Assembly: GCF_039523555.1 (NCBI RefSeq)
Contig: NZ_BAAAFN010000015.1
Coordinates: forward strand, 496,001 to 560,000
Source of the DNA: Castellaniella daejeonensis
Lineage (GTDB): Bacteria; Pseudomonadota; Gammaproteobacteria; Burkholderiales; Burkholderiaceae_B
Direction: 5' to 3'
Length of the DNA stretch: 64,000 nt
A program made the position numbers and the translations under genes. Shown here one piece after another: positions 17,868-26,087 of this stretch. Numbering within the stretch: position 1 is the stretch's first letter; every line of letters starts with the position of its first letter. The notes beneath the pieces were generated by a model, which saw nothing but the letters and a program-made list of their open reading frames with translations, was not told the DNA's origin and searched no databases.

Positions 17868-18698
17868 TTGCTGAATGACGAACAACGCGCATTGCAATTT
17901 CAGATCCGCCTCGCCCTGGACGTGGGGGATGCATTCGACGCCCAGGCCGAAATCGAACGGCGGGTGGAATTCCTGGCCGAATTGTTGCGCGCCACCGGCG
18001 CCCGCGCGCTGGTGCTGGGCATCAGCGGCGGCGTCGATTCCCTGACGGCGGGGTGCCTGTGTCAGCGGGCCGTGGAACGGATCCGCGCGCAGGGCGGGGA
18101 TGCGCGTTTCGTGGCCATGCGGCTGCCCTACGGCGTCCAGCTCGACGAAGCCGATGCCCAGGCAAGCCTGGCGGTGATCCGGCCCGACGACCAGCTGACC
18201 GTGGACGTGCGTCCCGCTTCGGATGCGATGCTGGCCGCGGTGCAGGCATCCGGCCAGGCCTTCCGCGACGAGGCCCAGCAGGATTTCCTGCACGGCAACA
18301 TCAAGGCACGCCAGCGCATGATCGCGCAATACGCCGTGGCCGGAGCGCGTGGCGGGCTGGTGGTCGGCACCGACCATGCCGCCGAGGCCCTGATGGGTTT
18401 CTTCACCAAGTTCGGCGACGGCGCAGCCGACGTCACGCCATTGGCGGGGTTGAACAAGCGCCGCGTGCGGGCGCTCGCCGCCGCCATGGGCGCGCCGCGC
18501 GAACTGGTGTTCAAGGTGCCCACCGCCGACCTGGAACTGCTCAAGCCGCTCAAGCCCGACGAAGACGCCTTCGGCGTCAGCTACGAGCAGATCGACGATT
18601 TCCTGGAAGGCCGGGATGTCGCGCCCGAGGTTTTCGACATCATCGTGTCCACGTGGCGGCGCAGCGCCCACAAGCGCGCCCTGCCCATCGCGCCCTGA
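17868..18698 (+). CDS. nadE: NAD synthetase-like ATP-pyrophosphatase (ammonia-dependent NadE)
   Basis: A 276-residue N-type ATP pyrophosphatase, matching the length of ammonia-dependent NadE (E. coli 275). It has the PP-loop LGISGGVDSLTAG near residue 47, QDFLHGNIKARQRM and VVGTDHAAEALMGFFTKFGDGAAD, the classic NaAD/ATP-binding signature, and PTADLELLKPLKPDED. It adenylates and amidates nicotinate adenine dinucleotide to NAD in the cytoplasm. The start is a TTG at 17868 with CGGAG seven bases upstream, giving the family N-terminus LNDEQRALQ. No glutaminase domain is present, so ammonia must be the nitrogen donor. Confidence 0.93.
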   Translation: MLNDEQRALQFQIRLALDVGDAFDAQAEIERRVEFLAELLRATGARALVLGISGGVDSLTAGCLCQRAVERIRAQGGDARFVAMRLPYGVQLDEADAQASLAVIRPDDQLTVDVRPASDAMLAAVQASGQAFRDEAQQDFLHGNIKARQRMIAQYAVAGARGGLVVGTDHAAEALMGFFTKFGDGAADVTPLAGLNKRRVRALAAAMGAPRELVFKVPTADLELLKPLKPDEDAFGVSYEQIDDFLEGRDVAPEVFDIIVSTWRRSAHKRALPIAP

Positions 18699-18740
18699 GG
18701 CCGCGGGCGCCGGGGCGCCCGCCATGGCCATCCGGGCCGT

Positions 18741-19730
18741 TCAGGTCTTCATGAACCCGGCCGCGATCTCGTAGGACTGCCTGCGGGCGGCATGGTCGTG
18801 CATATTGCAGGTGATCATCAGTTCGTCCGCGCCGGTGCGTTCGACGAAGGCACGGATCTGCCCGGCAACCGTGTCCGGCGCGCCGATGGCGGCGCATGAC
18901 AGGATGCTGTCCAGCAGCTCGCGGGCCGGCGGCGGCAGGGATTCCAGGTAGCCCTCGACGGGTCGGGGCAGCAGCCCCGGCCGCCCTGCGCGCAGGTTGA
19001 CGAAGGACTGTTGCCAGGACGTCGCGAGGAAGCGGGCCTGCTCGTCCGTATCGGCGGCAAACACATTGAAGCCCAGCATCACATAGGGCCGGTCGAGGTG
19101 GCGCGAAGGCCGGAAATGGCGCCGGTACAGGGCGATGGCGTCCATCATCTGCGCCGGCGCGAAATGCGAGGCGAAGGCATAGGGCAAGCCCATCAGGGCG
19201 GCCAGCTGCGCGCCGAACAGGCTCGATCCCAGGATCCAGACCGGCACCCGGCAGCCTGCCCCGGGCACGGCGCGCACCGGGCCGAGGCCTTCGAAGTAGT
19301 CCATCAGTTCGGCCACGTCGCGTGGAAAGGCATCCGGATCCGAATCCAGCGTGCGGCGCAACGCCCGCGCGGTGGCCTGGTCCGACCCCGGCGCTCTGCC
19401 CAGGCCCAGGTCGATGCGGCCGGGATACAGGGTTTCCAGCGTGCCGAATTGCTCGGCGATCACCAGCGGCGAGTGGTTGGGCAGCATGATGCCGCCCGCG
19501 CCCACGCGGATGCGCGAAGTGGCTGCCGCGACGTGGCCGATCAGCACGGCAGTGGCCGCGCTGGCAATGCCCGGCATGCCGTGGTGTTCGGCCATCCAGT
19601 AGCGCCGGTAACCCAGGGATTCGGCATGGCGGGCCAGGTCCCTGGTGTGGGCGAAGGATTCCGCCGCGCCGCTGCCTTCGGCGATGGGAGCCAGGTCCAG
19701 GACCGAGAACGGAATGGTGGAAGACGTCAT
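18741..19730 (-). CDS. LLM-class flavin-dependent oxidoreductase
   Basis: A 329-residue bacterial-luciferase-like protein. The start at 19730 overlaps the thioesterase stop by 4 bases (ATGA). Family motifs are PFSVLDLAPIAEGS at the N-terminus, RYWMAEHHGMPGIASAA near residue 42, RIRVGAGGIMLPNHSPL near 72 and RIDLGLGRAPGSDQ near 107. This pattern marks the Alkanal_monooxygenase-like LLM group, enzymes using reduced FMN or F420-like flavins from a partner reductase. The substrate is unknown. It is cotranscribed with the PaaI-type thioesterase. Confidence 0.88.
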   Translation of the reverse strand: MTSSTIPFSVLDLAPIAEGSGAAESFAHTRDLARHAESLGYRRYWMAEHHGMPGIASAATAVLIGHVAAATSRIRVGAGGIMLPNHSPLVIAEQFGTLETLYPGRIDLGLGRAPGSDQATARALRRTLDSDPDAFPRDVAELMDYFEGLGPVRAVPGAGCRVPVWILGSSLFGAQLAALMGLPYAFASHFAPAQMMDAIALYRRHFRPSRHLDRPYVMLGFNVFAADTDEQARFLATSWQQSFVNLRAGRPGLLPRPVEGYLESLPPPARELLDSILSCAAIGAPDTVAGQIRAFVERTGADELMITCNMHDHAARRQSYEIAAGFMKT

Positions 19731-20185
19731 GCGGGTTCCGGCAGGTTGATGAGAGTCTGCTGCATCAGCGCGACCGGCGTCTTGTTGCCCGCACTCAGGG
19801 CATAGACGTCGACCTGGGCGACGGTCAGCGTGCGTCCCGATCGGATGATCCGGCCGATGGCTTCCAGGGATTCCCCCTGCGCCGGGGCCATCAGGTTGAT
19901 CTTGAACTCGACCGACAGCACCGTATGGCCTTGCGGGGCCTGCGTCATGGCGGCGAACCCGCCGGCCGCGTCGGCGATCGCGGTCGTGGCGCCGGCGTGG
20001 AAGTAGCCCAGGTGCTGCGTCAGGCTGGAGCTGTAGGGCAGGTGGATGTGCACCCGGCCCGGGGCCACATCGCCCAGGCGGGCGCCCAGGTGGCGCATCA
20101 GGCCGGAACGGTCGAAGCTGTCCCGGATGCGGGCCTGCAGGGCGGCGGAGTCTTGGGCGCCGGGCGCGGCGGTCGATGTCGTCAT
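19727..20185 (-). CDS. PaaI-family hotdog thioesterase
   Basis: A 152-residue single hotdog domain. The motif LGYFHAGATTAIADAAGGFAAM (about residues 59-80) is the thioesterase helix; VLSVEFKINLMAPAQG follows. Such proteins hydrolyse acyl-CoA thioesters, often aromatic or medium-chain ones. The start at 20185 has AGGA six bases upstream; a longer frame begins at 20218 without one. Its 4-base overlap with the flavin oxidoreductase indicates coupling. Confidence 0.85.
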   Translation of the reverse strand: MTTSTAAPGAQDSAALQARIRDSFDRSGLMRHLGARLGDVAPGRVHIHLPYSSSLTQHLGYFHAGATTAIADAAGGFAAMTQAPQGHTVLSVEFKINLMAPAQGESLEAIGRIIRSGRTLTVAQVDVYALSAGNKTPVALMQQTLINLPEPA

Positions 20186-20243
20186 GGGTGGTCCTGTATA
20201 GTCGTGAATCGCAAGCATCCCGAAACCGGAAGCAATCTTCGCT

Positions 20244-21161
20244 GTGTCCTACGATAAGCCATTTTCCCCCGCGCCCCAAAACCCCGCGCTCGATCGCCAG
20301 CCCGCTTCCGGGCGGTCCGGTTCGGGCATCGGCCTGGCCGTCGGCCTGGCGGTGGCCGCGATGGTCAGTGTGCAGACCGGGGTATCGCTGGCCGTGCCCG
20401 TGATCCACGACTACGGCGCGCTTTCCACGTCCAGCCTGCGCCTGTGCTGGGCCGCGCTGGTCCTGCTGCTGCTCGTGCGTCCGCCGCTGCACCGCTATGG
20501 CGCCGCGCAGTGGCGGGCTGCCCTGGCGCTGGGGGCCGGCATGGCGGTCATGTCCCTGGCTTTCTTCCTGGCGATCGAACGCCTGCCCCAGCACCTGACC
20601 GTGGCGCTGGAATTCTGCGGCCCCCTGGCGGTCGCCGCCCTGGGCGCGCGGGGCTGGCGCGCACTGGCCTGGCCGTTGCTGGCCGCGGCCGGAATCGGGC
20701 TGCTGGTGTCGGGTGACGCGCACGCGGCGGGCGGAGCCGATCCGGTCGGCATCGCCTTCGCCCTGCTGGCGGCGGCCGGCTGGGGGGTCTACATCGTCAT
20801 GATGAAAAAGATCGGCCCCGCCTTTCCCGGCCTGCAGGGGCTGGCGGTTTCGCTGGTCTTCGCGGCGCTGCTGTCGCTGCCGTTTGCGGCGGGCGAGGCC
20901 GGCACGATCCTGTTCCCCTGGCGGCAGCTGGCTTTCACGGCAGGGCTCGCGGTGCTGGTGCCCCTGGTGCCCTACATCTTTGAAATCACGGCCCTGCGGC
21001 GCATGCCGGCCGCCATGTTCGGCGTGCTGATGAGCCTGGAGCCGGCCGTCGGCGCCGCGTCCGGCTGGATCTTCCTGGGCCAGGACATGGGCATCGGGCA
21101 GATGCTGGGCACCGGCCTGGTGGTCGCCGCCAGCGTGGGCGTCGTGCGGGCAGGGCGCTAG
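20244..21161 (+). CDS. EamA/RhtA-type inner-membrane exporter
   Basis: A 305-residue drug/metabolite-superfamily protein with ten predicted membrane segments in two EamA repeats (about residues 28-155 and 168-300). Motifs resemble RhtA (threonine/homoserine exporter): LRLCWAALVLLLLVRPPL, LPQHLTVALEFCGPLAVA and FGVLMSLEPAVGAASGWIFLGQ. It probably exports an amino acid or similar metabolite. It starts with GTG at 20244, weakly preceded by CGGAAG. It is divergent from the thioesterase gene by 58 bases. Confidence 0.85.
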   Translation: MSYDKPFSPAPQNPALDRQPASGRSGSGIGLAVGLAVAAMVSVQTGVSLAVPVIHDYGALSTSSLRLCWAALVLLLLVRPPLHRYGAAQWRAALALGAGMAVMSLAFFLAIERLPQHLTVALEFCGPLAVAALGARGWRALAWPLLAAAGIGLLVSGDAHAAGGADPVGIAFALLAAAGWGVYIVMMKKIGPAFPGLQGLAVSLVFAALLSLPFAAGEAGTILFPWRQLAFTAGLAVLVPLVPYIFEITALRRMPAAMFGVLMSLEPAVGAASGWIFLGQDMGIGQMLGTGLVVAASVGVVRAGR

Positions 21162-21331
21162 GAGATCGCATTTCGTTCCTGGTCCGGAGGGTCCGAGCCG
21201 CTTCAGTGCTGTCGGCCGGGCCTTCGCCGTGTCCCCCGCGCGAAGCATGGAACTTTCGGGGCGTTTTCGTTACTCAGCCCCGATCATGTCCCCCGGAGCT
21301 CGGGGGGTCTCACAGAGGCCCGACCTTTTTC

Positions 21332-21754
21332 ATGCGATTCCCGCTGGTTCCAGCTTTTCTGTTCAGCCTGCTGATTGCGGTCTGCCTGTCCGCAGGCGCC
21401 TGGATGACCGAGGGTTCGCTGCTCAAGGCGTATCGCGGCATCCTCGAGTCCCGCTTCGCCATTGCATTGGACCGGACCGCGGAAGGCGCCATGCATGCCG
21501 CTTCGCTGGGGGTGAGCCTCGAGAGCCAGGAAGGCACACTGGGCGCCGCCCTGCGACGCGAACGCGCCCTGGATGCCGATATCCTGGGCATGTCCGTCCA
21601 GGATGCGCGTGGCCGGAGCCTGTATGGGGACGGCCTTTTGCCGGAGCCCGCATCGCCCGGCACGCTCGGACGGGACCTGATCGACGATCTCGGGTTGCCG
21701 GCCGGGCGGATCCTGTTTGGCTTCGCATGCGGCGTGCATATGCTGTGTTTATAA
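21332..21754 (+). CDS. Small membrane-anchored protein, probably truncated sensor
   Basis: A 140-residue protein, not recognised as a known family. Residues 1-25 form one membrane segment (FPLVPAFLFSLLIAVCLSAGAW). Residues 30-120 look like a periplasmic sensor part (ESRFAIALDRTAEGAMHAA, ALDADILGMSVQDARGRSLYGDG), as in the N-terminus of HAMP-containing kinases or chemoreceptors. No second membrane helix follows. The frame ends abruptly after LPAGRILF at a short non-typical tail whose stop lies in the loop of a perfect 10-bp inverted repeat. A 5' remnant of a sensor gene is the most likely reading. Confidence 0.5.
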   Translation: MRFPLVPAFLFSLLIAVCLSAGAWMTEGSLLKAYRGILESRFAIALDRTAEGAMHAASLGVSLESQEGTLGAALRRERALDADILGMSVQDARGRSLYGDGLLPEPASPGTLGRDLIDDLGLPAGRILFGFACGVHMLCL

Positions 21755-21769
21755 CACTTAACACAGCAT
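21740..21769. repeat. Perfect 10-bp inverted repeat
   Basis: ATGCTGTGTT (21740-21749) and AACACAGCAT (21760-21769) enclose TATAACACTT. It sits at the end of the truncated sensor-like gene, between convergent genes. It lacks a T-run on either side, so it is either a weak bidirectional terminator or a recombination scar. Confidence 0.6.
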
Positions 21770-21869
21770 GGTTAATCACCGGATTTATCCTCGAATACCC
21801 TGCCAAAACGGCTGCCGGAGGGTGCGTGGCGATCTGGCGGATGGGCCGCCGGGACCGGCCGGTGGTGGA

Positions 21870-22448
21870 TCAGCCGGCCTGCAGCAGGGTGCGCAGCCAG
21901 CCCTGGGCCATGTCGGCCGTGACCGGGCTTTGCCCCTGGGCGGCAGCCTGGTCGAAGCGGATCTGCATGGCCGCGTCGATTTCCTGGCGGCGCTGCGGGC
22001 TCAGTGAAGCGGGATCGATGTCCAGCGCGCGGCAGGCGTCCAGGAACCCGGCACCCCGGGCGTTGGCGGAATGATCCAGCCGGGTGGCGAAGTCCACGCC
22101 CGACAGCGCCTGGCTGGAGGTCTGGGCCATGTCCAGCGCCTGGGCAACCGTGCGCGAGGACAGCGGCTTGCCCGGGCTGGGCTCCAGTCCGAGTTCGCGG
22201 GCGATGACCTGGGTAATCCCCGTGCCGTAGCTGTGTGCGAGGGCTTCCGTGAACAGGCGCGTCGTATCGATATCGGGCTCGACCCAGGCCACGCTGTGTC
22301 CGCCCGGCGACGTTCCGATGCCCAGCACCTGCATGGACTGCCCGGAGACGGAGATGTAGACGGCTGCGGAATCGCGCGCGGCGGCCTCGAAGTGCTCTAG
22401 GCTCGGGCCAGCGTGCGAAGACAGCGGAGCGGATGGGTTGATGTTCAT
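21870..22448 (-). CDS. Hypothetical protein
   Basis: A 192-residue protein that I do not recognise. It has no signal peptide or membrane segment. The N-terminal half (about 20-75) is compact, with SAAVYISVSGQSMQVLGIG; the rest is helical and polar, ending with helices around RRQEIDAAMQIRFDQAAAQG and ADMAQGWLRTLLQAG. Codon use and GC match the backbone, which supports a real gene. The ATG at 22448 is chosen as the first one giving this domain; no clear Shine-Dalgarno is present. Short helical proteins like this occur among secretion substrates, but nothing here proves it. Confidence 0.55.
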   Translation of the reverse strand: MNINPSAPLSSHAGPSLEHFEAAARDSAAVYISVSGQSMQVLGIGTSPGGHSVAWVEPDIDTTRLFTEALAHSYGTGITQVIARELGLEPSPGKPLSSRTVAQALDMAQTSSQALSGVDFATRLDHSANARGAGFLDACRALDIDPASLSPQRRQEIDAAMQIRFDQAAAQGQSPVTADMAQGWLRTLLQAG

Positions 22449-22682
22449 AGATGAGTCGTATCGTGCGGACAGAGCGGTGGGCCGCATGTCGTGCGGAAAG
22501 ACCTGCACCGCTCTCTTGGTAACCAGCATATCGGAAAAGTTCCATTCCGGCTGTACCGCGATCTTTCCGACGTATCATTTTGCTGGACGGCGCCCGGAAC
22601 ACGACGGGTGCGCCGTCGGGACGCCATCAAACGGTTGTTTGGCGTATGATGAAAACCGATTTTTTCACCTGATCGAACCGCC

Positions 22683-23018
22683 ATGCCTTTTGCCATCGAA
22701 AAGTCCGGATCTGCGCTCATTTTCCAGCCCGAGGGCCTGGTCAACAGCGCCAATGCCGCCGCCTTCGAGGCCGACCTGATGGCGCAGGTCGAAAAGGGCG
22801 AGCACCGGATCGTGCTCGACCTGGGCCGGCTGGACTACATCTCCAGCGCCGGTCTCCGAGTCGTCCTGCTGCTGGCGAAAAAGCTCAAGCAATTGGGCGG
22901 CGCACTGATCCTGTGCGATATCCAGCCCAATGTGCGCGAGGTCTTCGAGATCAGCGGCTTCCTGACCATCCTGAAGGTCTGCGCGAGCCGGGAAGAAGCC
23001 GTCGAAGCCCTGGGGTGA
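22683..23018 (+). CDS. STAS-domain anti-sigma factor antagonist
   Basis: A 111-residue single STAS domain. The motif LGRLDYISSAGLRVVL holds the phosphorylatable serine (Ser55 by analogy with SpoIIAA). Such proteins bind and free an anti-sigma kinase in partner-switching systems, switched by Ser phosphorylation. No RsbW-like kinase or PP2C phosphatase gene is complete nearby, so its partner must be elsewhere. It is a single gene followed by about 200 bases without a convincing gene before sdaA. Confidence 0.9.
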   Translation: MPFAIEKSGSALIFQPEGLVNSANAAAFEADLMAQVEKGEHRIVLDLGRLDYISSAGLRVVLLLAKKLKQLGGALILCDIQPNVREVFEISGFLTILKVCASREEAVEALG

Positions 23019-23223
23019 ACGGACGCAGTGCAGCGGTGATCTCCTGAACGGCCAGTTCCATGGCGTACAGTTCGTTGCGTCCGGTGATGACGCAGGCGAG
23101 ACGAAGCTCGAAAACAACTGCTGCCGCTGAGACTGGGGTGCCTCGCAGGCTCGGCGCAGCAGCGGGGCAGATTCAGTTGCACGCTGTGTGGAGCGTTTAT
23201 TAATACAAATTACGGCGGGTTTT

Positions 23224-24612
23224 TCAGCACTCCACGACATTCACGGCCAGGCCTCCGCGGGACGTTTCCTTGTATTTCGACTTCATGTCGGCCCCGGTCT
23301 GGCGCATGGTTTCGATCACCGTATCCAGCGAGACATAGTGCTTGCCGTTGCCGTGCAACGCCAGGCGCGAAGCATTGATCGCCTTGTTGCCGCCCATCGC
23401 GTTGCGCTCGATGCAGGGGATCTGCACCAGGCCGCCCACGGGGTCGCAGGTCAGGCCCAGATTGTGCTCCATGCCGATTTCGGCCGCGTTCTCGACCTGG
23501 GCTACCGTGCCGCCCTGGACCGCCGTCAGCCCCGCAGCCGCCATCGAACAGGCCACGCCCACTTCGCCCTGGCAGCCGACCTCGGCCCCCGAGATCGAGG
23601 CGTTCTGCTTGTACAGGAACCCGATGGCCGCCGCCGTCAGCAGGAAATCCACCACCCCGTCTTCGGACCAGCCCGGGATGAAGGTGCGGTAGTAGCGCAG
23701 CACCGCCGGCAGGAGCCCCGAGGCCCCGTTGGTGGGCGCCGTCACCACCCGCCCGCTGGCGGCGTTTTCCTCGTTCACGGCCATGGCGTACAGGTTGACC
23801 CAGTCCATGGCGAACATCACGTCGTCTTCCCGCTTCGGGCCTGCCTTCAGCTGGGCGTACAGGGCCGGGGCGCGGCGGCGGACCTTCAGGCCGCCGGGCA
23901 GGATCTCGTCGCTCAGGGGGCCGCGCAGGCCACAGCCCCGGTCGATCGAATCGTCCATGACCTGGGCGATGCGCAGCACGCCGGCGCGCACTTCCTGGGG
24001 CGTACGCAGGGTGGCTTCGTTGGCCATCATCAGCTGGGGGATCGTCAGGCCGTGGCGTTGGCAGGTTTCCATGAGCTCGGCCCCGGTGGAGAACGGGTAG
24101 GGCATCGGGGCGTGCTCGGGAACGGTCTCGTCCGTCTCGATGCTGTCCAGCGCGCGGATGAAGCCGCCGCCGATCGAGACGTAGCGTTCGTCCAGCAGCG
24201 TGCCGCCGCCGGCATCCCGCGCGATGAAGCGCATGCCGTTGGGGTGTTCCGGCATGGGTTTGACCCGGCCCGAAAAGGCACGCCTGGGATCGAAGTCGAT
24301 GGTGTGGCTGCGCCAGATCGTCAGGCGGTGCTCGCGCGCCACGGCTTCGGTCAGCCCGCCGATGGCGGCGGGATCGACCGTGTCCGGCGCTTCGCCCATC
24401 AGGCCCAGCATGATGCCCATGTCGGTGCGGTGGCCCGCCCCGGTTTCCGCCAGGGAGCCGTAGAGCTGGATGTCCAGTTCCGCCACGCGGGGCAGCAGCC
24501 CCCGGGCGTCGAGGTTGCGGGCGAAATTGCGTGCAGCGCGCATCGGCCCGACTGTGTGCGAGCTGGAAGGACCGATGCCGATCTTGAAAATGTCGAATAC
24601 CGACAGCGCCAT
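23224..24612 (-). CDS. sdaA: L-serine ammonia-lyase
   Basis: A 462-residue single-chain [4Fe-4S] L-serine deaminase (serine to pyruvate plus ammonia). The beta domain starts SVFDIFKIGIGPSSSHTVGPM; the alpha domain has GASGLLPAVLRYY and the cluster cysteines in EVGCQGEVGVACSMAAAGL, GLTCDPVGGLVQIPCIERN and the C-terminal Cys (the last residue, NVVEC). The C-terminal Cys serves as removable cluster ligand in this family. AGGAGA precedes the ATG. It is divergent from a GlxA-type AraC regulator, which probably activates it. Confidence 0.95.
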   Translation of the reverse strand: MALSVFDIFKIGIGPSSSHTVGPMRAARNFARNLDARGLLPRVAELDIQLYGSLAETGAGHRTDMGIMLGLMGEAPDTVDPAAIGGLTEAVAREHRLTIWRSHTIDFDPRRAFSGRVKPMPEHPNGMRFIARDAGGGTLLDERYVSIGGGFIRALDSIETDETVPEHAPMPYPFSTGAELMETCQRHGLTIPQLMMANEATLRTPQEVRAGVLRIAQVMDDSIDRGCGLRGPLSDEILPGGLKVRRRAPALYAQLKAGPKREDDVMFAMDWVNLYAMAVNEENAASGRVVTAPTNGASGLLPAVLRYYRTFIPGWSEDGVVDFLLTAAAIGFLYKQNASISGAEVGCQGEVGVACSMAAAGLTAVQGGTVAQVENAAEIGMEHNLGLTCDPVGGLVQIPCIERNAMGGNKAINASRLALHGNGKHYVSLDTVIETMRQTGADMKSKYKETSRGGLAVNVVEC

Positions 24613-24703
24613 GATGTTTCTCCTGTGCGCAGGGGCGCGAGGGGGCTTTTCTTATGGGGGTTTTCTTTGAATTCTAGTGATTTGGCAGATTCTTTATTGA
24701 ATG

Positions 24704-24838
24704 AAAGCGACATAAGGCATGAATGAAACCGGCTATCATTCAAGAACTGAAGTATCAGTTGTCTTTTCCAGATCCACATGGATTTCATTGATGGAATAAA
24801 AACGACATAAAATCGATATAAATGAACAAAAACGACAT
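24704..24838. promoter_or_regulatory. Three AAARCGACAT repeats between sdaA and its regulator
   Basis: Copies at 24704-24713 (AAAGCGACAT), 24799-24808 and 24829-24838 (AAAACGACAT). The last two are spaced 30 bases, three helical turns, though the third overlaps the start of the regulator gene. They may be binding sites of the divergently encoded AraC-family protein. Confidence 0.4.
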
Positions 24839-25811
24839 TTCCGTGCGACTCGGGTTCGTGCTGCTGCCGCAATTCGCCATGGGGGCCTTTGCCGCGTTTG
24901 CCGACCTGCTGGGCCTGCTGGATGCGCAGACCGATACCGCCGGCCCCTGTGCCTGGGAGGTCGTGGCCGATACCCTGATTCCCGTGCGCTCCGCCAGCGG
25001 CATCCAGGTCGTGCCGACCGATCTGCTGGGCGATCCACTGCGTTTCGACTATGTGGTCGTGGTGGGCGGCCCGCTGTTGCCCGCAGCCGATGCCGGTCCG
25101 GCGCTGCTGGCCTGGCTGCGCCAGGCAGCTCGTGGGGGGCGGCACCTGGCCGGGTTGTGCAATGGGGTCCACACCCTGGCGCGTGCTGGCGTGCTGTCTG
25201 GCCATCGTGTGTGCGTCGGCGGTGACCAGTACCGGGATTTCGTCGACCGCTTCCCCGCCATACCGCCGGAGCGGATCGTCATCGATCGCCCTGCGGTGTT
25301 CGACCGGCGGCGCATCACCTGCGTCGGCGGGGCGGCCGTCACCGACGTGGCCGTGCGCATCCTGCGCCGCCACTTGCCCGAGGCCGACGTCCGCCGCGCC
25401 CTGCGCTGCCTGCAGATCGACGCGGACGGCGCGCGCGGCGGGCAGATCCAGCCCCCGCCGCCCGGCGTGCCGGCCGACAGCCCGCCCGCCCTGCGCCGCG
25501 CCGCGCTGGTGATCGAGCAATACGCGGGGCAGATCCCCAGCCTGGACGAACTGGCGGGGCGCCTGGGTCTGTCCGCGCGCCAGCTGCAGCGCCTGTTCCG
25601 CCAGCACCTGAACACCACGCCCCAGGCCTATGCGCGCCGTGTGCGGCTGCGCCAGGCCGCCTGGATGCTGCGCCACACCGACAAGGCCATCGCCGCCATC
25701 GCGTCCGATTGCGGCTTTGCCGATGCCGCCCACATGGGCCGGGTCTTTCGCGCCGAACACGGCATGGCGCCGGGTGCGTGGCGGCGGGCCGGCGCCGAAA
25801 ACACCGTATAA
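24822..25811 (+). CDS. GlxA-family AraC regulator (DJ-1/PfpI domain plus AraC)
   Basis: A 329-residue regulator. Residues 8-190 are a DJ-1/PfpI glutamine-amidotransferase-like sensor domain, with FDYVVVVGG and Cys in LAGLCNGVHTLA. Residues about 225-320 hold two AraC helix-turn-helix motifs (LDELAGRLGLSARQLQRLFRQ and AIAAIASDCGFADAAHMGRVFR). This class includes regulators of glycine-betaine, sarcosine and carnitine catabolism, pathways that yield serine and feed SdaA. The divergent layout with sdaA supports control of serine deamination. Its stop codon overlaps the tRNA promoter TATAAT at 25807. Confidence 0.87.
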   Translation: MNKNDISVRLGFVLLPQFAMGAFAAFADLLGLLDAQTDTAGPCAWEVVADTLIPVRSASGIQVVPTDLLGDPLRFDYVVVVGGPLLPAADAGPALLAWLRQAARGGRHLAGLCNGVHTLARAGVLSGHRVCVGGDQYRDFVDRFPAIPPERIVIDRPAVFDRRRITCVGGAAVTDVAVRILRRHLPEADVRRALRCLQIDADGARGGQIQPPPPGVPADSPPALRRAALVIEQYAGQIPSLDELAGRLGLSARQLQRLFRQHLNTTPQAYARRVRLRQAAWMLRHTDKAIAAIASDCGFADAAHMGRVFRAEHGMAPGAWRRAGAENTV

Positions 25812-25812
25812 T
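25807..25812 (+). promoter_or_regulatory. Likely -10 element of the original tRNA-Leu promoter
   Basis: A perfect TATAAT lies 42 bases before the partial tRNA copy. A perfect 10-bp hairpin (25826-25835 with 25839-25848) follows in the leader. No good -35 is seen. Transcription from here would run through the partial copy into the complete tRNA gene. Confidence 0.5.
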
Positions 25813-25852
25813 GACGATCCTTTTCCGGGACGGAAGTCTTCCGTCCCGACCC

Positions 25853-25889
25853 TGCCCGGGTGGTGAAATTGGTAGACGCAGGGGACTCA
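25853..25889 (+). repeat. Direct repeat, copy 1: 5' half of tRNA-Leu(CAA), tRNA pseudogene
   Basis: These 37 bases are identical to 26088-26124. From 25854 they form the acceptor 5' strand, D arm and anticodon 5' stem of tRNA-Leu; the loop continues to CTCAAAA (25886-25892), then the sequence departs into AATAGGTA instead of the expected TCCCC. It therefore cannot fold into a tRNA. It resembles the left attachment half-site left by integration into the anticodon region. Confidence 0.85.
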
Positions 25890-26087
25890 AAAATAGGTAC
25901 TTCTACCTATTTGCACTATGAGTTCAATGCTCACCAAGCCGCATGGGATAAGGGTTTGCAGGGATTTGTAGCTTCTTTGCGAAAACATTGATTTTCGCTC
26001 TAGGAGCCAAATAGGAGCCAGACCAGTTCATACTGGTTCCTAGCAGGTGGTAGTAAGTAGTAGTGAAGTAGAACTGCTTCACAATTT
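25890..26087. other. About 200-bp integration-scar-like segment between the tRNA repeats
   Basis: No gene is seen. It holds an 8-bp hairpin directly after the partial tRNA (AATAGGTA 25892-25899, TACCTATT 25904-25911), the short direct repeats AGGAGCCA at 26002 and 26013, an ACCAGT/ACTGGT hairpin (26022-26037) and an outer CTAGGA/TCCTAG pair (26000, 26038). Such short repeats beside a tRNA resemble core and arm sites of tyrosine recombinases. No integrase gene is visible. Confidence 0.5.

Noticed and set aside
22449..22570. A GGAACT...CCAAGA pair on the minus strand upstream of the hypothetical gene 21870-22448, resembling a hrp box
   Set aside because: The spacing is 18 bases instead of 15-16 and the second half matches only CCA; not good enough to call a type III promoter.
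23019..23115. A minus-strand frame containing RNELYAMELAVQEI, reminiscent of RsbW-type anti-sigma kinases, next to the STAS gene
   Set aside because: Only about 14 residues look similar, there is no start, and no ATP-binding motif follows; treated as chance or as a remnant too short to annotate.
25826..25848. The perfect 10-bp hairpin before the partial tRNA as a terminator of the AraC-family gene
   Set aside because: No T-run follows on the plus strand and it lies between a TATAAT and the tRNA copy, so it is more likely part of the tRNA leader.
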